From contig CM057156.1 of NCBI GenBank assembly GCA_029962745.1, positions 3,494,114 through 3,558,113 of the forward strand: a stretch of DNA of 64,000 nucleotides, read 5' to 3'. Position 1 is the first letter of the stretch, and each line of letters starts with the position of its first letter. The notes beneath the pieces were generated by a model. That model saw only the letters and a program-made list of their open reading frames with translations, was not told the origin of the DNA and ran no database searches. The position numbers were made by a program, and so were the translations under genes. Source of the stretch: Echinometra lucunter. Its lineage: Eukaryota > Echinodermata > Echinoidea > Camarodonta > Echinometridae. This document shows, piece after piece, positions 56,201 through 60,821 of this stretch.

Positions 56201-58984
56201 ACTGAAAATCCTTGCATCTGATTGGCTGACAGCAAATTAGTCGGTGAAAATCACCGACAAAACTCTTCATGAAATGCTCAGGATGCCAGGATGAATATGT
56301 CAAAGAAAGACAGAAGATGTCTTGGAGATTAAGTAATAAGTACCGGTAGTCTATTGTCAGACAACGAAAAAGCTACTCTAGGTGTATACTGTAGACGTGA
56401 GAAGGGCACAGTGAGTTATTCAGATACTAGTAGGTATATTCAAAATTTAAAATGTTTATAGCTACTTAAATGAACATGTTTTTATGATACATGATACTCA
56501 TACATACTTGATCAACATTCATGTAAACTTTATATGAAGATATTCCTCACATATTATCATGAAAAGTCAGTGTTTTATTGTATCATATTGCACAGACTAT
56601 CCAAATATTTAAAATTGACCGAATCATTTTGTTTCTTAATGGAAAGTAGGTATAACCTGTGATAAAATGAATATCATTACTCTTCAATATACAGTGCTGT
56701 GATAGTATGTGATAAATTCCCTCTCTCACATACCAGTATCTTTTTTACTGACATGTTGTCACATATTGGTATGAATAATCTTTACAGTTACTCTTTCAAA
56801 ATGTAATCCTTGAAATATCTGGTGGTTCTTTTTCAGGATAACTGTTTACGCCATGCAGAGAAATGCATAAAGCAAGCACGCCTAGTGGCCCTCCAGATTC
56901 GCCTTCTACCTATCCGGACAAGGGTCATTAACTTTGAACCTGTGGAGGTCACCAAGTTTGTTACCCAGCACCCTAAGTTTCATGAGGTAACTGATTTAAA
57001 GTGGACTAAGAATGTCAGCAACAAAATATTAACCTGAATTTGAAGTTCAGCATCTTGCTTCTAGCTAATTGTTGATAAGTCTCTCTGTTGCCATGATCTA
57101 ATCATTTGACCTGTATGTTTAAAAAAAATGTATTAAAGTAATGATATACTTATGGGAATGAATTTTTTTGCCATACCTGAAACTTTCAGTACATGCAATG
57201 GATAAAGGAACATGGCCATTAATATCTGATGTTGTAATGTTGGTTGGGAATTTAGTCACATGTGGAATGCTTGTAGATCATTATGCACAGAGTGTTTTGA
57301 CAATCCAGGGATTCAGTTCACTGCATAGTTTAAGAATACATACCAGTATATACATACGGGCTGGAAACTTCAAATCCCAGTCCGAAGCTATATTTGTACC
57401 TTCTACTCACTTTCAAATGTATCCATGGTCTTGCTCCTTCTTACTTATCTGAACTCATAACTATCCGTCAACTGTCCCGGTACACCCTCCGCTCCTCACG
57501 AGGTATCACACTGAACTATCCTACTTCCAAGATGCTGGCCACACTTGGTGACAAGGCATTTTCATCTGCTGCTCCCAAACTGTGGAATCAACTACCCCAT
57601 ACACTCCGGAAACAACAATCTCTCAATGCTTTCAAAGACACCTAAAAACTCACTTGTTTCATTAAGAAGTTCATCGTAAAGCGCATTTGAACATGCTATA
57701 TGGAAAATGCGCTAGGGTATATAAATACATTATTATTATTATTGTCATTATAAACAATTTCATGTAAACTTTTCCTGGTTGAGTCATTCAGTGTATTTTT
57801 ATGTGCATACTTTTTTCTCCATAAATTCCTTTCACATGCAATCATTTCTCTGTTTCTTGCTTTTGTGAAGGTAATGATTGTGCAGGACGCTTACCAGCAG
57901 CAGAGTGAATGGTCCAATGCTCTCTTTAACAATGTCATCCTGCAAGGGAACTTTAAGTACCTTGAAGACTTCCAGTCATGTATCCAACTCACACCAGGTC
58001 ACTTCAGTGATGTCGCAGCCAGGTATGGGTGGAATCATGAAAATGAGTTTTTACACCACATGTTTTAAAGCTTTATTGGTTATTTGTTTGTTTTACTTGA
58101 CTACTAAGAAAACATGCAAGTAAAGAGCCAGAGGACCAACCACTCCAAGGGACCTGGTCGTGAGGATTGATGCCCTACCAAAGGGCACTAGTTCATCAAC
58201 CTGGTTTCAAACCACCGTATTAGAAGATCACTGCTCTACCAACAGAGCTATCACGCCTCCTCTGAGGGAGTGAAGTGATGATAGTGATGTATTCATGAAT
58301 GAAATGAATTTTATTTGAAAGTGGAATCTTTTTTTTAAAAGATATTTGAAGTGATTGCAATTTGTGCATTCTGTAAAATCATGTCTGATATATCCTCCTG
58401 ACCCTAGAGATTTGACCCAACCTTCTACTCCAAGACCAGTAGTGAAACAGCAAAGGACAATGCTCCAATGTTAGAGTTCTGAAAATGCATGTACACATCT
58501 TGTCAAAATCTAAAGAATTCTTAAAATTTTGAAATTAAGTAGGCATTGGTCAAGATGAATGAGACACTACAAGAATTTGTGGATAATGGAATGAAAATCT
58601 TATAGTGTACCAATCACATCTTTTATCTGGTATAGAAGCGATATTTGAGGCTCATATTTTGTATAAAGTATAGCGACATTGAAGCCCTCTCCAAAGCAAA
58701 ATGTCTTTGGGTGATTGTTAAACTTTGACCTCATTTAAAAGTTGGGAGATACGTATATTTGCACCATTGGCATTTGGTAAAGTATTAAGTATTTCTCTGT
58801 CACCCTCAGATACCGTCAGCTATCTAATAAGAGCTCCCTGATAGTGTCTCATATGCAACGCTTCCTTGGCCACTGTCCAGATGTCCTGACTACCTATCGA
58901 CTTGCCAATCAGCTGGAGTATAAAGACATGGCCATCAATCTCATCAAGGGGGATGCAGGAGCTTATCTTACTGATGTTGCATAA
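23590..58984 (+). CDS. SPG11: spatacsin (SPG11 orthologue), copy B, C-terminal two thirds, 33 coding exons
   Basis: Spatacsin is a large cytosolic scaffold that works with spastizin (ZFYVE26) and AP-5 at late endosomes and lysosomes and is needed for lysosome reformation. The exons below translate to a continuous protein of about 1,710 residues that follows the order of the vertebrate spatacsin C-terminal two thirds, including the terminal Spatacsin_C region (e24-e33; landmarks ELIVRSHDCFTL, EMTYIFEILRANHQ, ALLDFLKRCDPPDTEA, VILQGNFKYLEDFQ). Splice phases agree at every junction from e2 to e33. The e1/e2 junction does not agree (phase 0 against a required phase 1), so an exon is missed there or a base is wrong. 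There is no start codon in the window; the N-terminal part lies upstream of the N gap at 23,083-23,582. The gene ends at TAA 58,982-58,984. Family identification is from recognised motifs and order, not from a search. Confidence 0.93.
23918..24400 (+). pseudogene. two decayed partial copies of the e2 region (copy B)
   Basis: Blocks resembling GGATCAGCTTAAGCTCTGGA of e2 occur near 23,945 and 24,262, and a start-like ACAG+ATCCATCCATCAACC block near 24,336. A palindromic MITE sits between. Similarity is partial, so this is a moderate-confidence call. Confidence 0.5.
24090..24238. mobile_element. palindromic MITE, GTTTCATAAAACTTG family (copy B equivalent)
   Basis: Same element as 2,214-2,362, in the matching intron of copy B. 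Confidence 0.8.
24512..24552. repeat. CT microsatellite (copy B equivalent)
   Basis: (CT)n, slightly different in length and interruption from copy A. Confidence 0.95.
24594..25001. mobile_element. 408-bp TTAA-flanked MITE, CCCATAG family (copy B equivalent)
   Basis: Same site, same ends, same length as 2,723-3,130. Confidence 0.85.
25299..25542 (+). CDS. SPG11: spatacsin copy B e2
   Basis: 244 nt; acceptor TTTTACAG. In the only open frame it reads PSIDYNLRADSAWSYLTSHH and ends LREKILDELA + AG at donor GTTTGC. Fragments of it recur upstream. Confidence 0.9.
26006..26413. mobile_element. 408-bp TTAA-flanked MITE, CCCATTCGTGACAG family (copy B equivalent)
   Basis: TTAA at 26,002-26,005 and 26,414-26,417; perfect 14-bp inverted ends. 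Confidence 0.9.
26418..27267 (+). other. rest of intron e2-e3, copy B
   Basis: Matches copy A (4,566-5,110) up to 26,967; beyond it is unique. Nothing recognised other than short GAA repeats. Confidence 0.7.
27268..27477 (+). CDS. SPG11: spatacsin copy B e3
   Basis: 210 nt; HGIFSSGELANFDLLTRRLS to GLLYTFLDFY. Acceptor GCTACAG, donor GTATGC, phase 2 to 2. Confidence 0.93.
27478..28023 (+). other. intron e3-e4
   Basis: AT-rich; nothing recognised. Confidence 0.7.
28024..28130 (+). CDS. SPG11: spatacsin copy B e4, tandem copy 1 of 3
   Basis: 107 nt; acceptor TTCCTAG, donor GTAAGT. Reads LCLSENEVMSLQLPLAQCPW, then LEIMLHFRWIGRQVS. Phase 2 in, 1 out, which fits e3 and e5. It has two full copies downstream. 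Confidence 0.9.
28181..28287 (+). CDS. SPG11: spatacsin copy B e4, tandem copy 2 of 3
   Basis: Same translation as copy 1 with silent changes only. Splice sites TTCCTAG and GTAAGT are intact. It begins exactly 157 bp after copy 1. Using it together with copy 1 would break the frame. Confidence 0.85.
28338..28444 (+). CDS. SPG11: spatacsin copy B e4, tandem copy 3 of 3
   Basis: 107 nt with intact splice sites, 157 bp after copy 2. Three residues differ from copy 1: V to M (SENEMM), E to Q (WLQIML) and V to A (RQAS). It could be an alternative exon. Confidence 0.85.
28467..28760. mobile_element. MITE of the AATTCTCGC family, truncated, opposite orientation
   Basis: Starts AATTCTCGCATTTCGCAATC directly after the third e4 copy and shares CTTGTGCCCTCATTCAGTT in reverse with 14,024-14,386. 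Confidence 0.75.
28900..29045 (+). CDS. SPG11: spatacsin copy B e5
   Basis: 146 nt; DPSLVFQASLSNARLLIKIT to LLYAPGTIPE, a segment conserved in vertebrate spatacsin. Weak donor GTTGGT, directly followed by a long GA microsatellite. Confidence 0.9.
29055..29480. repeat. long impure GA microsatellite after e5
   Basis: Several (GA)n blocks with GATA and GT interruptions, beginning 10 bp after the e5 donor. A shorter GA tract follows at 29,683-29,706. Confidence 0.95.
29922..30086 (+). CDS. SPG11: spatacsin copy B e6
   Basis: 165 nt; ALTPATNEDEKLWKLEGDKL, RPYPKLLSAIFPAS, ITVYELLQ. Acceptor TTTCCAG, donor GTAAGA, phase 0. Confidence 0.94.
30087..31018 (+). other. 5' part of intron e6-e7
   Basis: AT-rich; nothing recognised before the LINE fragment. 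Confidence 0.7.
31019..33617 (+). mobile_element. 5'-truncated non-LTR retrotransposon, disrupted
   Basis: Encodes the C-terminal half of a reverse-transcriptase ORF: the YADDT catalytic box near 31,154, then LAESPEELQ, a W/C-rich thumb region and, after an interruption, a C-terminal Cys/His motif (CPLC...HYLFEC, 32,956-33,017), stop at 33,288. A frameshift lies near 31,900 and a TTAA-flanked MITE splits the ORF at 32,112. The 3' end is AATAAATC plus (TATC)n. Not active. Exact clade not determined. Confidence 0.88.
32112..32938. mobile_element. piggyBac-like MITE nested in the LINE, with TTAA duplication
   Basis: TTAA at 32,112-32,115 and 32,935-32,938; ends CCCTAATACTCCCGGG and CCCGGGAGTATTAGGG. 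Subterminal GGGGCCATNATGGCCCC palindromes near both ends. 819 bp without duplications, no coding capacity. A (TG)n stretch lies at 32,524-32,605. Confidence 0.92.
33648..33717 (+). CDS. SPG11: spatacsin copy B e7
   Basis: 70 nt, found from phase and family motif: GNSPLDPRKLFTWQTTNKVV, which matches the conserved SPFDPSRLFGWQ-type motif. Acceptor TTTACAG, donor GTAAGT, phase 0 to 1. Confidence 0.93.
33718..34703 (+). other. intron e7-e8
   Basis: Contains the 40-bp tandem array at 33,986-34,145; otherwise nothing recognised. Confidence 0.75.
33986..34145. repeat. 40-bp tandem repeat, four units
   Basis: Units start at 33,986, 34,026, 34,066 and 34,106, each with TTAAGGGACAAAATATTTTA. Confidence 0.95.
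34704..34872 (+). CDS. SPG11: spatacsin copy B e8
   Basis: 169 nt; SDPILIERYAYTEAFSYTYY, LRQGRPSFAYTTFI, a strongly conserved spatacsin block. Donor GTACGT chosen because it keeps the phase (KK V) into e9. Confidence 0.93.
34900..35140. mobile_element. partial MITE of the CACTATACGATCTG family
   Basis: GACGCACGCTATACGACC, then AAACAAATGGCATTTAGCAT and TTAACTGCAAGCCTTG match the reverse of 14,820-14,987. It begins about 30 bp after e8. Confidence 0.7.
35211..35476 (+). CDS. SPG11: spatacsin copy B e9
   Basis: 266 nt; LFEVYIKAYTTALRNFTNPS, CAACTAFMEMLGRDSLSLRT, then a charged linker KTVKEKKETIERDV. Acceptor TTTCATAG, donor GTGAGT. Confidence 0.93.
35477..37433 (+). other. intron e9-e10
   Basis: Holds the MITE at 36,260-36,667. 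The remainder is AT-rich with nothing recognised. Confidence 0.7.
36260..36667. mobile_element. 408-bp TTAA-flanked MITE, CCCATTCGTGACAG family
   Basis: TTAA at 36,256-36,259 and 36,668-36,671. Reverse orientation to 26,006. Intron e9-e10. Confidence 0.9.
37434..37542 (+). CDS. SPG11: spatacsin copy B e10
   Basis: 109 nt; VNLMMSCVKGSDICAKSVLT to QKIDR. Acceptor TTCTTAG, donor GTTAGT, phase 1 to 2. Confidence 0.87.
37561..37790. mobile_element. MITE with GGCCCAGATTCATGACAG end, GGTTTAAA family
   Basis: Inverted, TTTAAA-rich interior (AAACATGGTTTAAAGC, GGTTTAAATCATGG), ends at GCAGGCC. Begins 19 bp after e10. Confidence 0.7.
38005..38144. mobile_element. palindromic MITE, GTTTCATGAAG subfamily, opposite orientation
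   Basis: Inverted ends GAGCATTTCATGAAGTGTCT; the central block reads in reverse (GTAAGGATTTCAGTAGCTTA). Intron e10-e11. Confidence 0.8.
38377..38536 (+). CDS. SPG11: spatacsin copy B e11
   Basis: 160 nt; VSWKAAEEWNLAVMFCRLHG, then NWLLFICFVQTHQYPKQQ, matching the family's FCRLHN...DWLQFI segment. Phase 2 to 0. Confidence 0.93.
38537..39735 (+). other. intron e11-e12
   Basis: Holds GGTACCC-rich inverted DNA (38,700-39,030) and the MITE remnant at 39,240-39,620. Confidence 0.65.
39240..39620. mobile_element. diverged CCCATAG-family MITE remnant
   Basis: Begins CCCATAGCAGTACTACTG and shares internal blocks (TTTCTGCTCATG, CCCAGCATTCTGAATCA) with 48,790-49,199. The right end is lost; the end coordinate is approximate. 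Confidence 0.6.
39736..39913 (+). CDS. SPG11: spatacsin copy B e12 (donor uncertain)
   Basis: 178 nt if it ends at donor GTAAGA; VLDLVKSFRSSTIKEHMSHA, then a low-complexity segment and RTAYY. A second donor GTATTA ending the exon at 39,943 keeps the same phase and adds ten residues. The first is the stronger site. Confidence 0.85.
40332..40439 (+). CDS. SPG11: spatacsin copy B e13
   Basis: 108 nt; DTAPETSDTENEEDKAGSRL to TDTDTVE. An acidic, poorly conserved linker, supported by splice sites (TTGTAG, GTATCT) and phase 1 to 1. Confidence 0.82.
40931..41073 (+). CDS. SPG11: spatacsin copy B e14
   Basis: 143 nt; DLELEDVSHELFEIIFKCGN, LLQQPVLAIIAACHQ, matching DLFEILLQC...QQAPILSVLASC in the family. 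Donor GTAATG runs into a GAT microsatellite. Confidence 0.94.
41074..41232. repeat. GAT trinucleotide microsatellite
   Basis: (GATGATGGT)n and (GAT)n starting at the e14 donor. Its Asp-rich open frame is not part of the gene. Confidence 0.95.
41233..42327 (+). other. rest of intron e14-e15
   Basis: Nothing recognised. Confidence 0.65.
42328..42528 (+). CDS. SPG11: spatacsin copy B e15
   Basis: 201 nt; GSNILDCLCSWLYTSFSDDP, HSWNLEELRNLIDIAM, LLSKGFYIFDN. Matches the conserved HTWNLEDL and RGFQLF positions. Donor GTGAGT, phase 0. Confidence 0.95.
42694..42838. mobile_element. possible short MITE with GAACCTCATTATAAC ends
   Basis: GTGAACCTCATTATAACAAA at the left and GTTTATAACGAGATTCAAC at the right are inverted. 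Reminiscent of pogo/Tigger-type ends, but short. Confidence 0.45.
43011..43418. mobile_element. 408-bp TTAA-flanked MITE, CCCATTCGTGACAG family
   Basis: TTAA on both sides; the left end carries one change (CCTATTCGTGACAT). Ends about 40 bp before e16. Confidence 0.88.
43460..43567 (+). CDS. SPG11: spatacsin copy B e16
   Basis: 108 nt; KGVLNSFLAFCGDFLVQRDR to FHEAILT. Acceptor AAAACAG lies about 40 bp after the end of a 408-bp MITE. Donor GTAAGT. Confidence 0.88.
43727..44306. mobile_element. 580-bp TTAA-flanked foldback element, AGGAGAATCC ends
   Basis: TTAA at 43,723-43,726 and 44,307-44,310. Inverted arms of about 210 bp, including GGATCCTTGAGTTGGCAACT and TGTGATGTCATCGTGGACAA. No coding capacity. 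Confidence 0.9.
44550..44748 (+). CDS. SPG11: spatacsin copy B e17
   Basis: 199 nt; CRRRSSMRNQPDPGPSRPRI, LEWFQETANHMARNLLLSC, LLEVFTAVNFSRTVDSN. Acceptor CACCATAG, donor GTGAAG, phase 0 to 1. Confidence 0.92.
45043..45262 (+). mobile_element. tRNA-derived SINE
   Basis: A box TGGCTCAGTGGTAGAGCA, B box GGTTCGAAACC, then a non-tRNA body (AATGCCCTTTCGTAAGG, CAAGTCCTTTGGAGTGG) and a short ACCATTTAACCATTC tail. Intron e17-e18. Confidence 0.88.
45355..45566 (+). CDS. SPG11: spatacsin copy B e18
   Basis: 212 nt; DPDYSSLYCLHKALQGTGLE, VSECRTLLDRLQSVEKFDQA, ending STDHVVIQQ. Matches the family's CRSILERLQTDGQFALA segment. Donor GTCAGT. Confidence 0.95.
45942..46079 (+). CDS. SPG11: spatacsin copy B e19
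   Basis: 138 nt; ILNDLRQVMRSEVGNSEAGR, IAFWVKCNERLAKAKVEYQT. Matches IDFWKKCHENF in the family. Donor GTATAT, phase 0. Confidence 0.93.
46455..46628 (+). CDS. SPG11: spatacsin copy B e20
   Basis: 174 nt; RERAILLDLAYQWLSH, SLQALEQKVWLWRLKAQVDK, matching LLTLAGHWL and LEELEKQIWLCRI. Donor GTGGGT, phase 0. Confidence 0.94.
46768..47022. mobile_element. MITE with ACCCTGTTTACAC ends
   Basis: Inverted ends ACCCTGTTTACAC and GTGTAAACACAGGGT; interior poly-G at 46,831-46,842. Superfamily not determined. Confidence 0.65.
47290..47640 (-). mobile_element. 3' end of a CR1/L2-type LINE, reverse orientation
   Basis: On the - strand the frame reads SSAEKRFAVAASKAQNGIPL, then SITSFKRSLKTYFF, the usual end of CR1/L2 ORF2. 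Ends about 50 bp before e21. Confidence 0.75.
47691..47831 (+). CDS. SPG11: spatacsin copy B e21
   Basis: 141 nt; KRKEDTAIPSCLDTHSADWT to VYRLESEE, donor GTAAAC. The start is uncertain by one codon (AG at 47,690 or 47,693). A LINE remnant ends about 50 bp upstream. Confidence 0.8.
48208..48511 (+). CDS. SPG11: spatacsin copy B e22
   Basis: 304 nt; ESSALKDMIDSLLSNCCVAK, AHFGHTHTDLSITLACLQLM, IDPDLRSLVK, then a basic Ser/Arg linker. Matches the LIGRLLDDGCVHEA...LALVLHC segment. Phase 0 to 1. Confidence 0.95.
48735..49462. mobile_element. tandem-repeat element related to 631-1,307, split by a MITE
   Basis: Left of the MITE reads AATAACTTAAGAACAGT, right of it TGGATCAACTTCAAACTTTG, the same phrase as in 631-1,307; the element ends GGGCGGAGGCATTAAT near 49,410. 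Confidence 0.7.
48790..49199. mobile_element. 410-bp TTAA-flanked MITE, CCCATAG family
   Basis: Ends CCCATAGAAGTACAG and CTGTACCTCTACGGG, TTAA at 48,786-48,789 and 49,200-49,203. Reverse orientation relative to 24,594. Inserted inside another repeat element (48,735-49,462). Confidence 0.85.
49741..50148. mobile_element. 408-bp TTAA-flanked MITE, CCCATTCGTGACAG family
   Basis: TTAA at 49,737-49,740 and 50,149-50,152; ends CCCATTCATGACAG and CTGTCACAAATGGG. Its right end is 27 bp from e23. Confidence 0.9.
50176..50315 (+). CDS. SPG11: spatacsin copy B e23
   Basis: 140 nt; VASLGVNQELSSAQDDDVLT, ARTCCDRIINIYRISQ. Acceptor GTTTACAG sits 27 bp after a 408-bp MITE ends. Donor GTAAGT, phase 1 to 0. 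Confidence 0.92.
50336..50909. mobile_element. MITE with GGGGGTCTTTCACAAAGAG ends, carrying a nested element
   Basis: Ends GGGGGTCTTTCACAAAGAGT and its near complement (CTCGTTGTGAAACACCCCCC). Confidence 0.75.
50366..50712. mobile_element. 347-bp TTAA-flanked MITE nested in 50,336-50,909
   Basis: TTAA at 50,362-50,365 and 50,713-50,716; ends AGGTAGTAGCCCACATTT and AAATGTGGTCTACTACCT. Confidence 0.85.
51318..51455 (+). CDS. SPG11: spatacsin copy B e24
   Basis: 138 nt; VLDKPYDLLIKQVPFTSVKA, YLLAKDFIRANNLADNE, matching the RAQAFISTQGL segment. Acceptor TTCACAG, donor GTATGG. Two partial copies follow, separated by GGGA repeats. Confidence 0.94.
51487..51566. repeat. GGGA microsatellite 1
   Basis: (GGGA)n between e24 and its first partial copy. 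Its Gly/Arg/Glu-rich frame is not coding. Confidence 0.95.
51567..51669 (+). pseudogene. partial copy of e24 with intact donor
   Basis: About 103 bp of e24 (from GTTCCTTTCACATCGG to GACAATGAG) plus donor GTATGG, with three substitutions. There is no acceptor; the left junction is GGGA repeat. It may reflect slippage or unequal exchange. Confidence 0.85.
51700..51965. repeat. GGGA microsatellite 2
   Basis: (GGGA)n and (GGGGA)n, 265 bp, following the partial e24 copy. Confidence 0.95.
51990..52070 (+). pseudogene. older, diverged partial copy of e24
   Basis: CTATCCTGA, then CCAATGGTTTCATTAGGGCC and AACAACCTTGCTTGTGATGA align with e24 (CCAAGGATTTCATCAGGGC, AATAACCTGGCCGACAATGA). The frame is broken. 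Confidence 0.7.
52299..52365 (+). CDS. SPG11: spatacsin copy B e25
   Basis: 67 nt, too short for ORF scanning; VANFLSDVVMTGLQQKIKRR. Acceptor TTTATAG, donor GTATGT, phase 0 to 1. Confidence 0.9.
52576..52875 (+). pseudogene. three decayed tandem copies of e26 (copy B)
   Basis: Equivalent to 6,088-6,401. Repeat phrases include GAGCAGATGGAGAG (real exon GAGCGGATGGAGAA), ATGAGAGTGGCTAAAC and ATCCAGCTTATCTTCT. Confidence 0.75.
52876..53043 (+). CDS. SPG11: spatacsin copy B e26
   Basis: 168 nt; SLTRPPAAEGPSPERMEKAA, FMSLAKLCKDPACLGTRLLD, then a Ser/Thr-rich end. Acceptor TTCCAG, donor GTGAGA, phase 1 to 1. Decayed copies precede it. Confidence 0.93.
53649..53791 (+). CDS. SPG11: spatacsin copy B e27
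   Basis: 143 nt; EVELIVRSHDCFTLSCNMEG, then a cysteine-rich run ACCDCCSAL and EEFGLM. Strongly conserved block. Donor GTAAGA. Confidence 0.95.
54169..54258 (+). pseudogene. decayed partial copy of e28, upstream side (copy B)
   Basis: Equivalent of 7,697-7,785. Confidence 0.75.
54305..54409 (+). CDS. SPG11: spatacsin copy B e28
   Basis: 105 nt; VRLLIGVRRFSEMTYIFEIL, RANHQMDALLKKGAN. Donor GTGAGC. Decayed copies lie on both sides. Confidence 0.95.
54500..54612 (+). pseudogene. decayed partial copy of e28, downstream side (copy B)
   Basis: Equivalent of 8,028-8,140; preceded by a GA microsatellite (54,465-54,486). Confidence 0.8.
54830..54998 (+). CDS. SPG11: spatacsin copy B e29
   Basis: 169 nt; DDKLKVALLDFLKRCDPPDT, EAYSIVALKFEMHREVASLL. 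Acceptor ATCTAG, donor GTAAGT. Confidence 0.96.
55984..56060 (+). CDS. SPG11: spatacsin copy B e30
   Basis: 77 nt; DTNIEIQNILENVLHDFTNA, KNFAK. Acceptor AATACAG, donor GTAAGT, phase 1 to 0. Confidence 0.93.
56144..56280. mobile_element. palindromic MITE, GTTTCATGAAGAG subfamily (copy B equivalent)
   Basis: Same element as 9,673-9,809. Confidence 0.8.
56837..56986 (+). CDS. SPG11: spatacsin copy B e31
   Basis: 150 nt; DNCLRHAEKCIKQARLVALQ, INFEPVEVTKFVTQHPKFHE. Acceptor TTTTCAG, donor GTAACT. Confidence 0.96.
57401..57750 (+). mobile_element. 3' tail of a CR1/L2-type LINE, copy B only
   Basis: The frame reads LATLGDKAFSSAAPKLWNQL, then a stop after NAFKDT, and the element ends GGGTATATAAATACATTATT(ATT)n. 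Copy A has the uninterrupted flanks (TTTGTACCT/ATAAACAATT) at about 10,933. Confidence 0.9.
57871..58022 (+). CDS. SPG11: spatacsin copy B e32
   Basis: 152 nt; VMIVQDAYQQQSEWSNALFN, VILQGNFKYLEDFQ, HFSDVAAR. The acceptor reads GTGAAG here and ATGCAG in copy A, so it is weaker. Phase 0 to 2. Confidence 0.95.
58120..58270 (-). mobile_element. tRNA-derived SINE (copy B equivalent, B box damaged)
   Basis: Same insertion as in copy A but with about 8 bp missing next to the B box. Confidence 0.85.
58810..58984 (+). CDS. SPG11: spatacsin copy B e33, last coding exon with stop
   Basis: 175 nt; RYRQLSNKSSLIVSHMQRFL, PDVLTTYRLANQLEYKDMAI, DAGAYLTDVA and TAA. Same family C-terminus as copy A. Confidence 0.95.
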
Positions 58985-59009
58985 AAATGATGAATGCAAG
59001 TGGATTTCC

Positions 59010-59237
59010 TTTGCCACCGCTTACAAAGAGATGGCACAAAGTCTAGGTAGTGATAGTCTTGTTGAACCTGAGGATACCGCGTAGATACTGTACAATGTAA
59101 TTTGCGGATTGAGTTCCAAGGACCAGTCTTCTGATGTACCTAAAGCCGTCTGCCTTGCCAATCAGCTAGAAATACAAGGAGATGGCATGTAATGTAGTGA
59201 AGGGGATGCAGTAGTTTATTTTAGTGATGTTGCATAG
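59010..59237 (+). pseudogene. decayed copies of e33 after the stop (copy B)
   Basis: Equivalent of 12,218-12,446, with the same CTTGCCAATCAGCTAGAA block near 59,153. Confidence 0.75.
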
Positions 59238-60821
59238 ATGTTGATCATCTGATTGCAAGTCAATGGAGATTTTCTAAAATCATTTCTCAAACTGTTAACT
59301 AATTTACCAAAATGATACACTAAGAAGAAATGGCATGCTGTTGATGCACTTATGATTGTGAATCTGAGCAGTGTGGCACAGCTAGCTTGTTACCATTAAC
59401 ACATTTGCCTTCCAGACTGAAAAAAAAGCTGAAATTCCAAGGCAACTGTCTCAAGGTCCCACTAGCATTCCACTTTACAAATGTAAAAGATGGCCATTTG
59501 CCTGTCCTAGCCATGTGACCTGTTCTGATCATCATTCAAAAGAATTTTTGTCATCTTTGTGACAATCAAAACAAATACACTGTATTGTTCCTTGTTTGTG
59601 GTTTGATGAATGTATAATTTGTCAACTCTTTCGGCAAATGCGTTTGTGATTTCTAACTATCATATCAGTACTTACAACCGTATTATAATCCCTTTCTGTG
59701 TTGTATTACACAGCCAATCACTTCAATATCAGATTTTTCTTACATGTATATTTACTTAAGTGTAAGTTATGTACATAAAAATGCTTCTGTAACTGCCATA
59801 TATATAAGAGTATTTGGAAATGATTTTAATTGTGCAATCAGGTTAGTTTTCCCCCACGTTTCAATCAGTTTAAATTATATTTAGAATGGTAAGACTTCAC
59901 AGGCATTGGATATGTTCTGTTCACATTAGAAAGAAAAGCTGATCTGAAATATCTGATTTTGCAAGCAGTGAAGTGCCAATGAATGAAATAGGGCATTAAA
60001 GTAGCTTTGTATGTACTAACAAATGCAATCACACTCCAGATTTGGACAGACGCCTAAATACTGCCCTACCACCCTCCTCCATCCCCCCCCCCCCCCGCCT
60101 TTTTTTTCATCTTAGTTGTTTTGATCTTAACAGAAAAACAACATTGCATTCAAAGCAGAGGTTATGTGATTTCAAGGGTTGTGCAAACTGTGACGTCTTG
60201 ATTTTGTTAAGATACAACAACATATTTTTACAGACAAAAAGCTAATAGTTTTTACAGTATGTCTTCAGATTCTCATGTGCCTACATTTTATCTGCAAGAG
60301 TCATAGCTGTGAGAAGTGTAGTGTAGTAGATCAGTTGGTGTACATTAAGTTTTGATTCATCCAGGTAGAGTTAATTTAGAAATAAATGCTAAATCAATAC
60401 ATCTGAACTTACTTTGGATTTGAGATGAGACCTTATGGACCTTATCGTACTGCTACATGTATTTTGCTTGACATCTGTATTATGTAAAATACAGTTACAT
60501 GAATAGGCATTATGCTAGAAGCGTTGGTGATCACAATTCGACATACTCACTTGCCATTTGTTTAGTAAATTTACCGCAGTATTTGTGAAGTAGCCTCCAT
60601 TTTCTTTCTGATTTTCTATCTTATTAAAGATAATCTTGAATTCTGATCATTCGATTGCAAAGTGAGAGAAGCTGTTTCAAAGTGATTGAGAAAAGGTTGA
60701 TTAGTCTATTGAAATTTGTTTAAAACCCCGAGGTTTTGAATCATCACCGTGATGAGAAATCAGATTAATTTTGGTGAAAAGCACACGCATTGCATACAGA
60801 AAAAGGAGTATGGATTACGCA

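Noticed and set aside
57168..57452. Open frame in intron e31-e32
   Set aside because: Intron sequence joined to a LINE tail; copy A has no LINE and a different frame.
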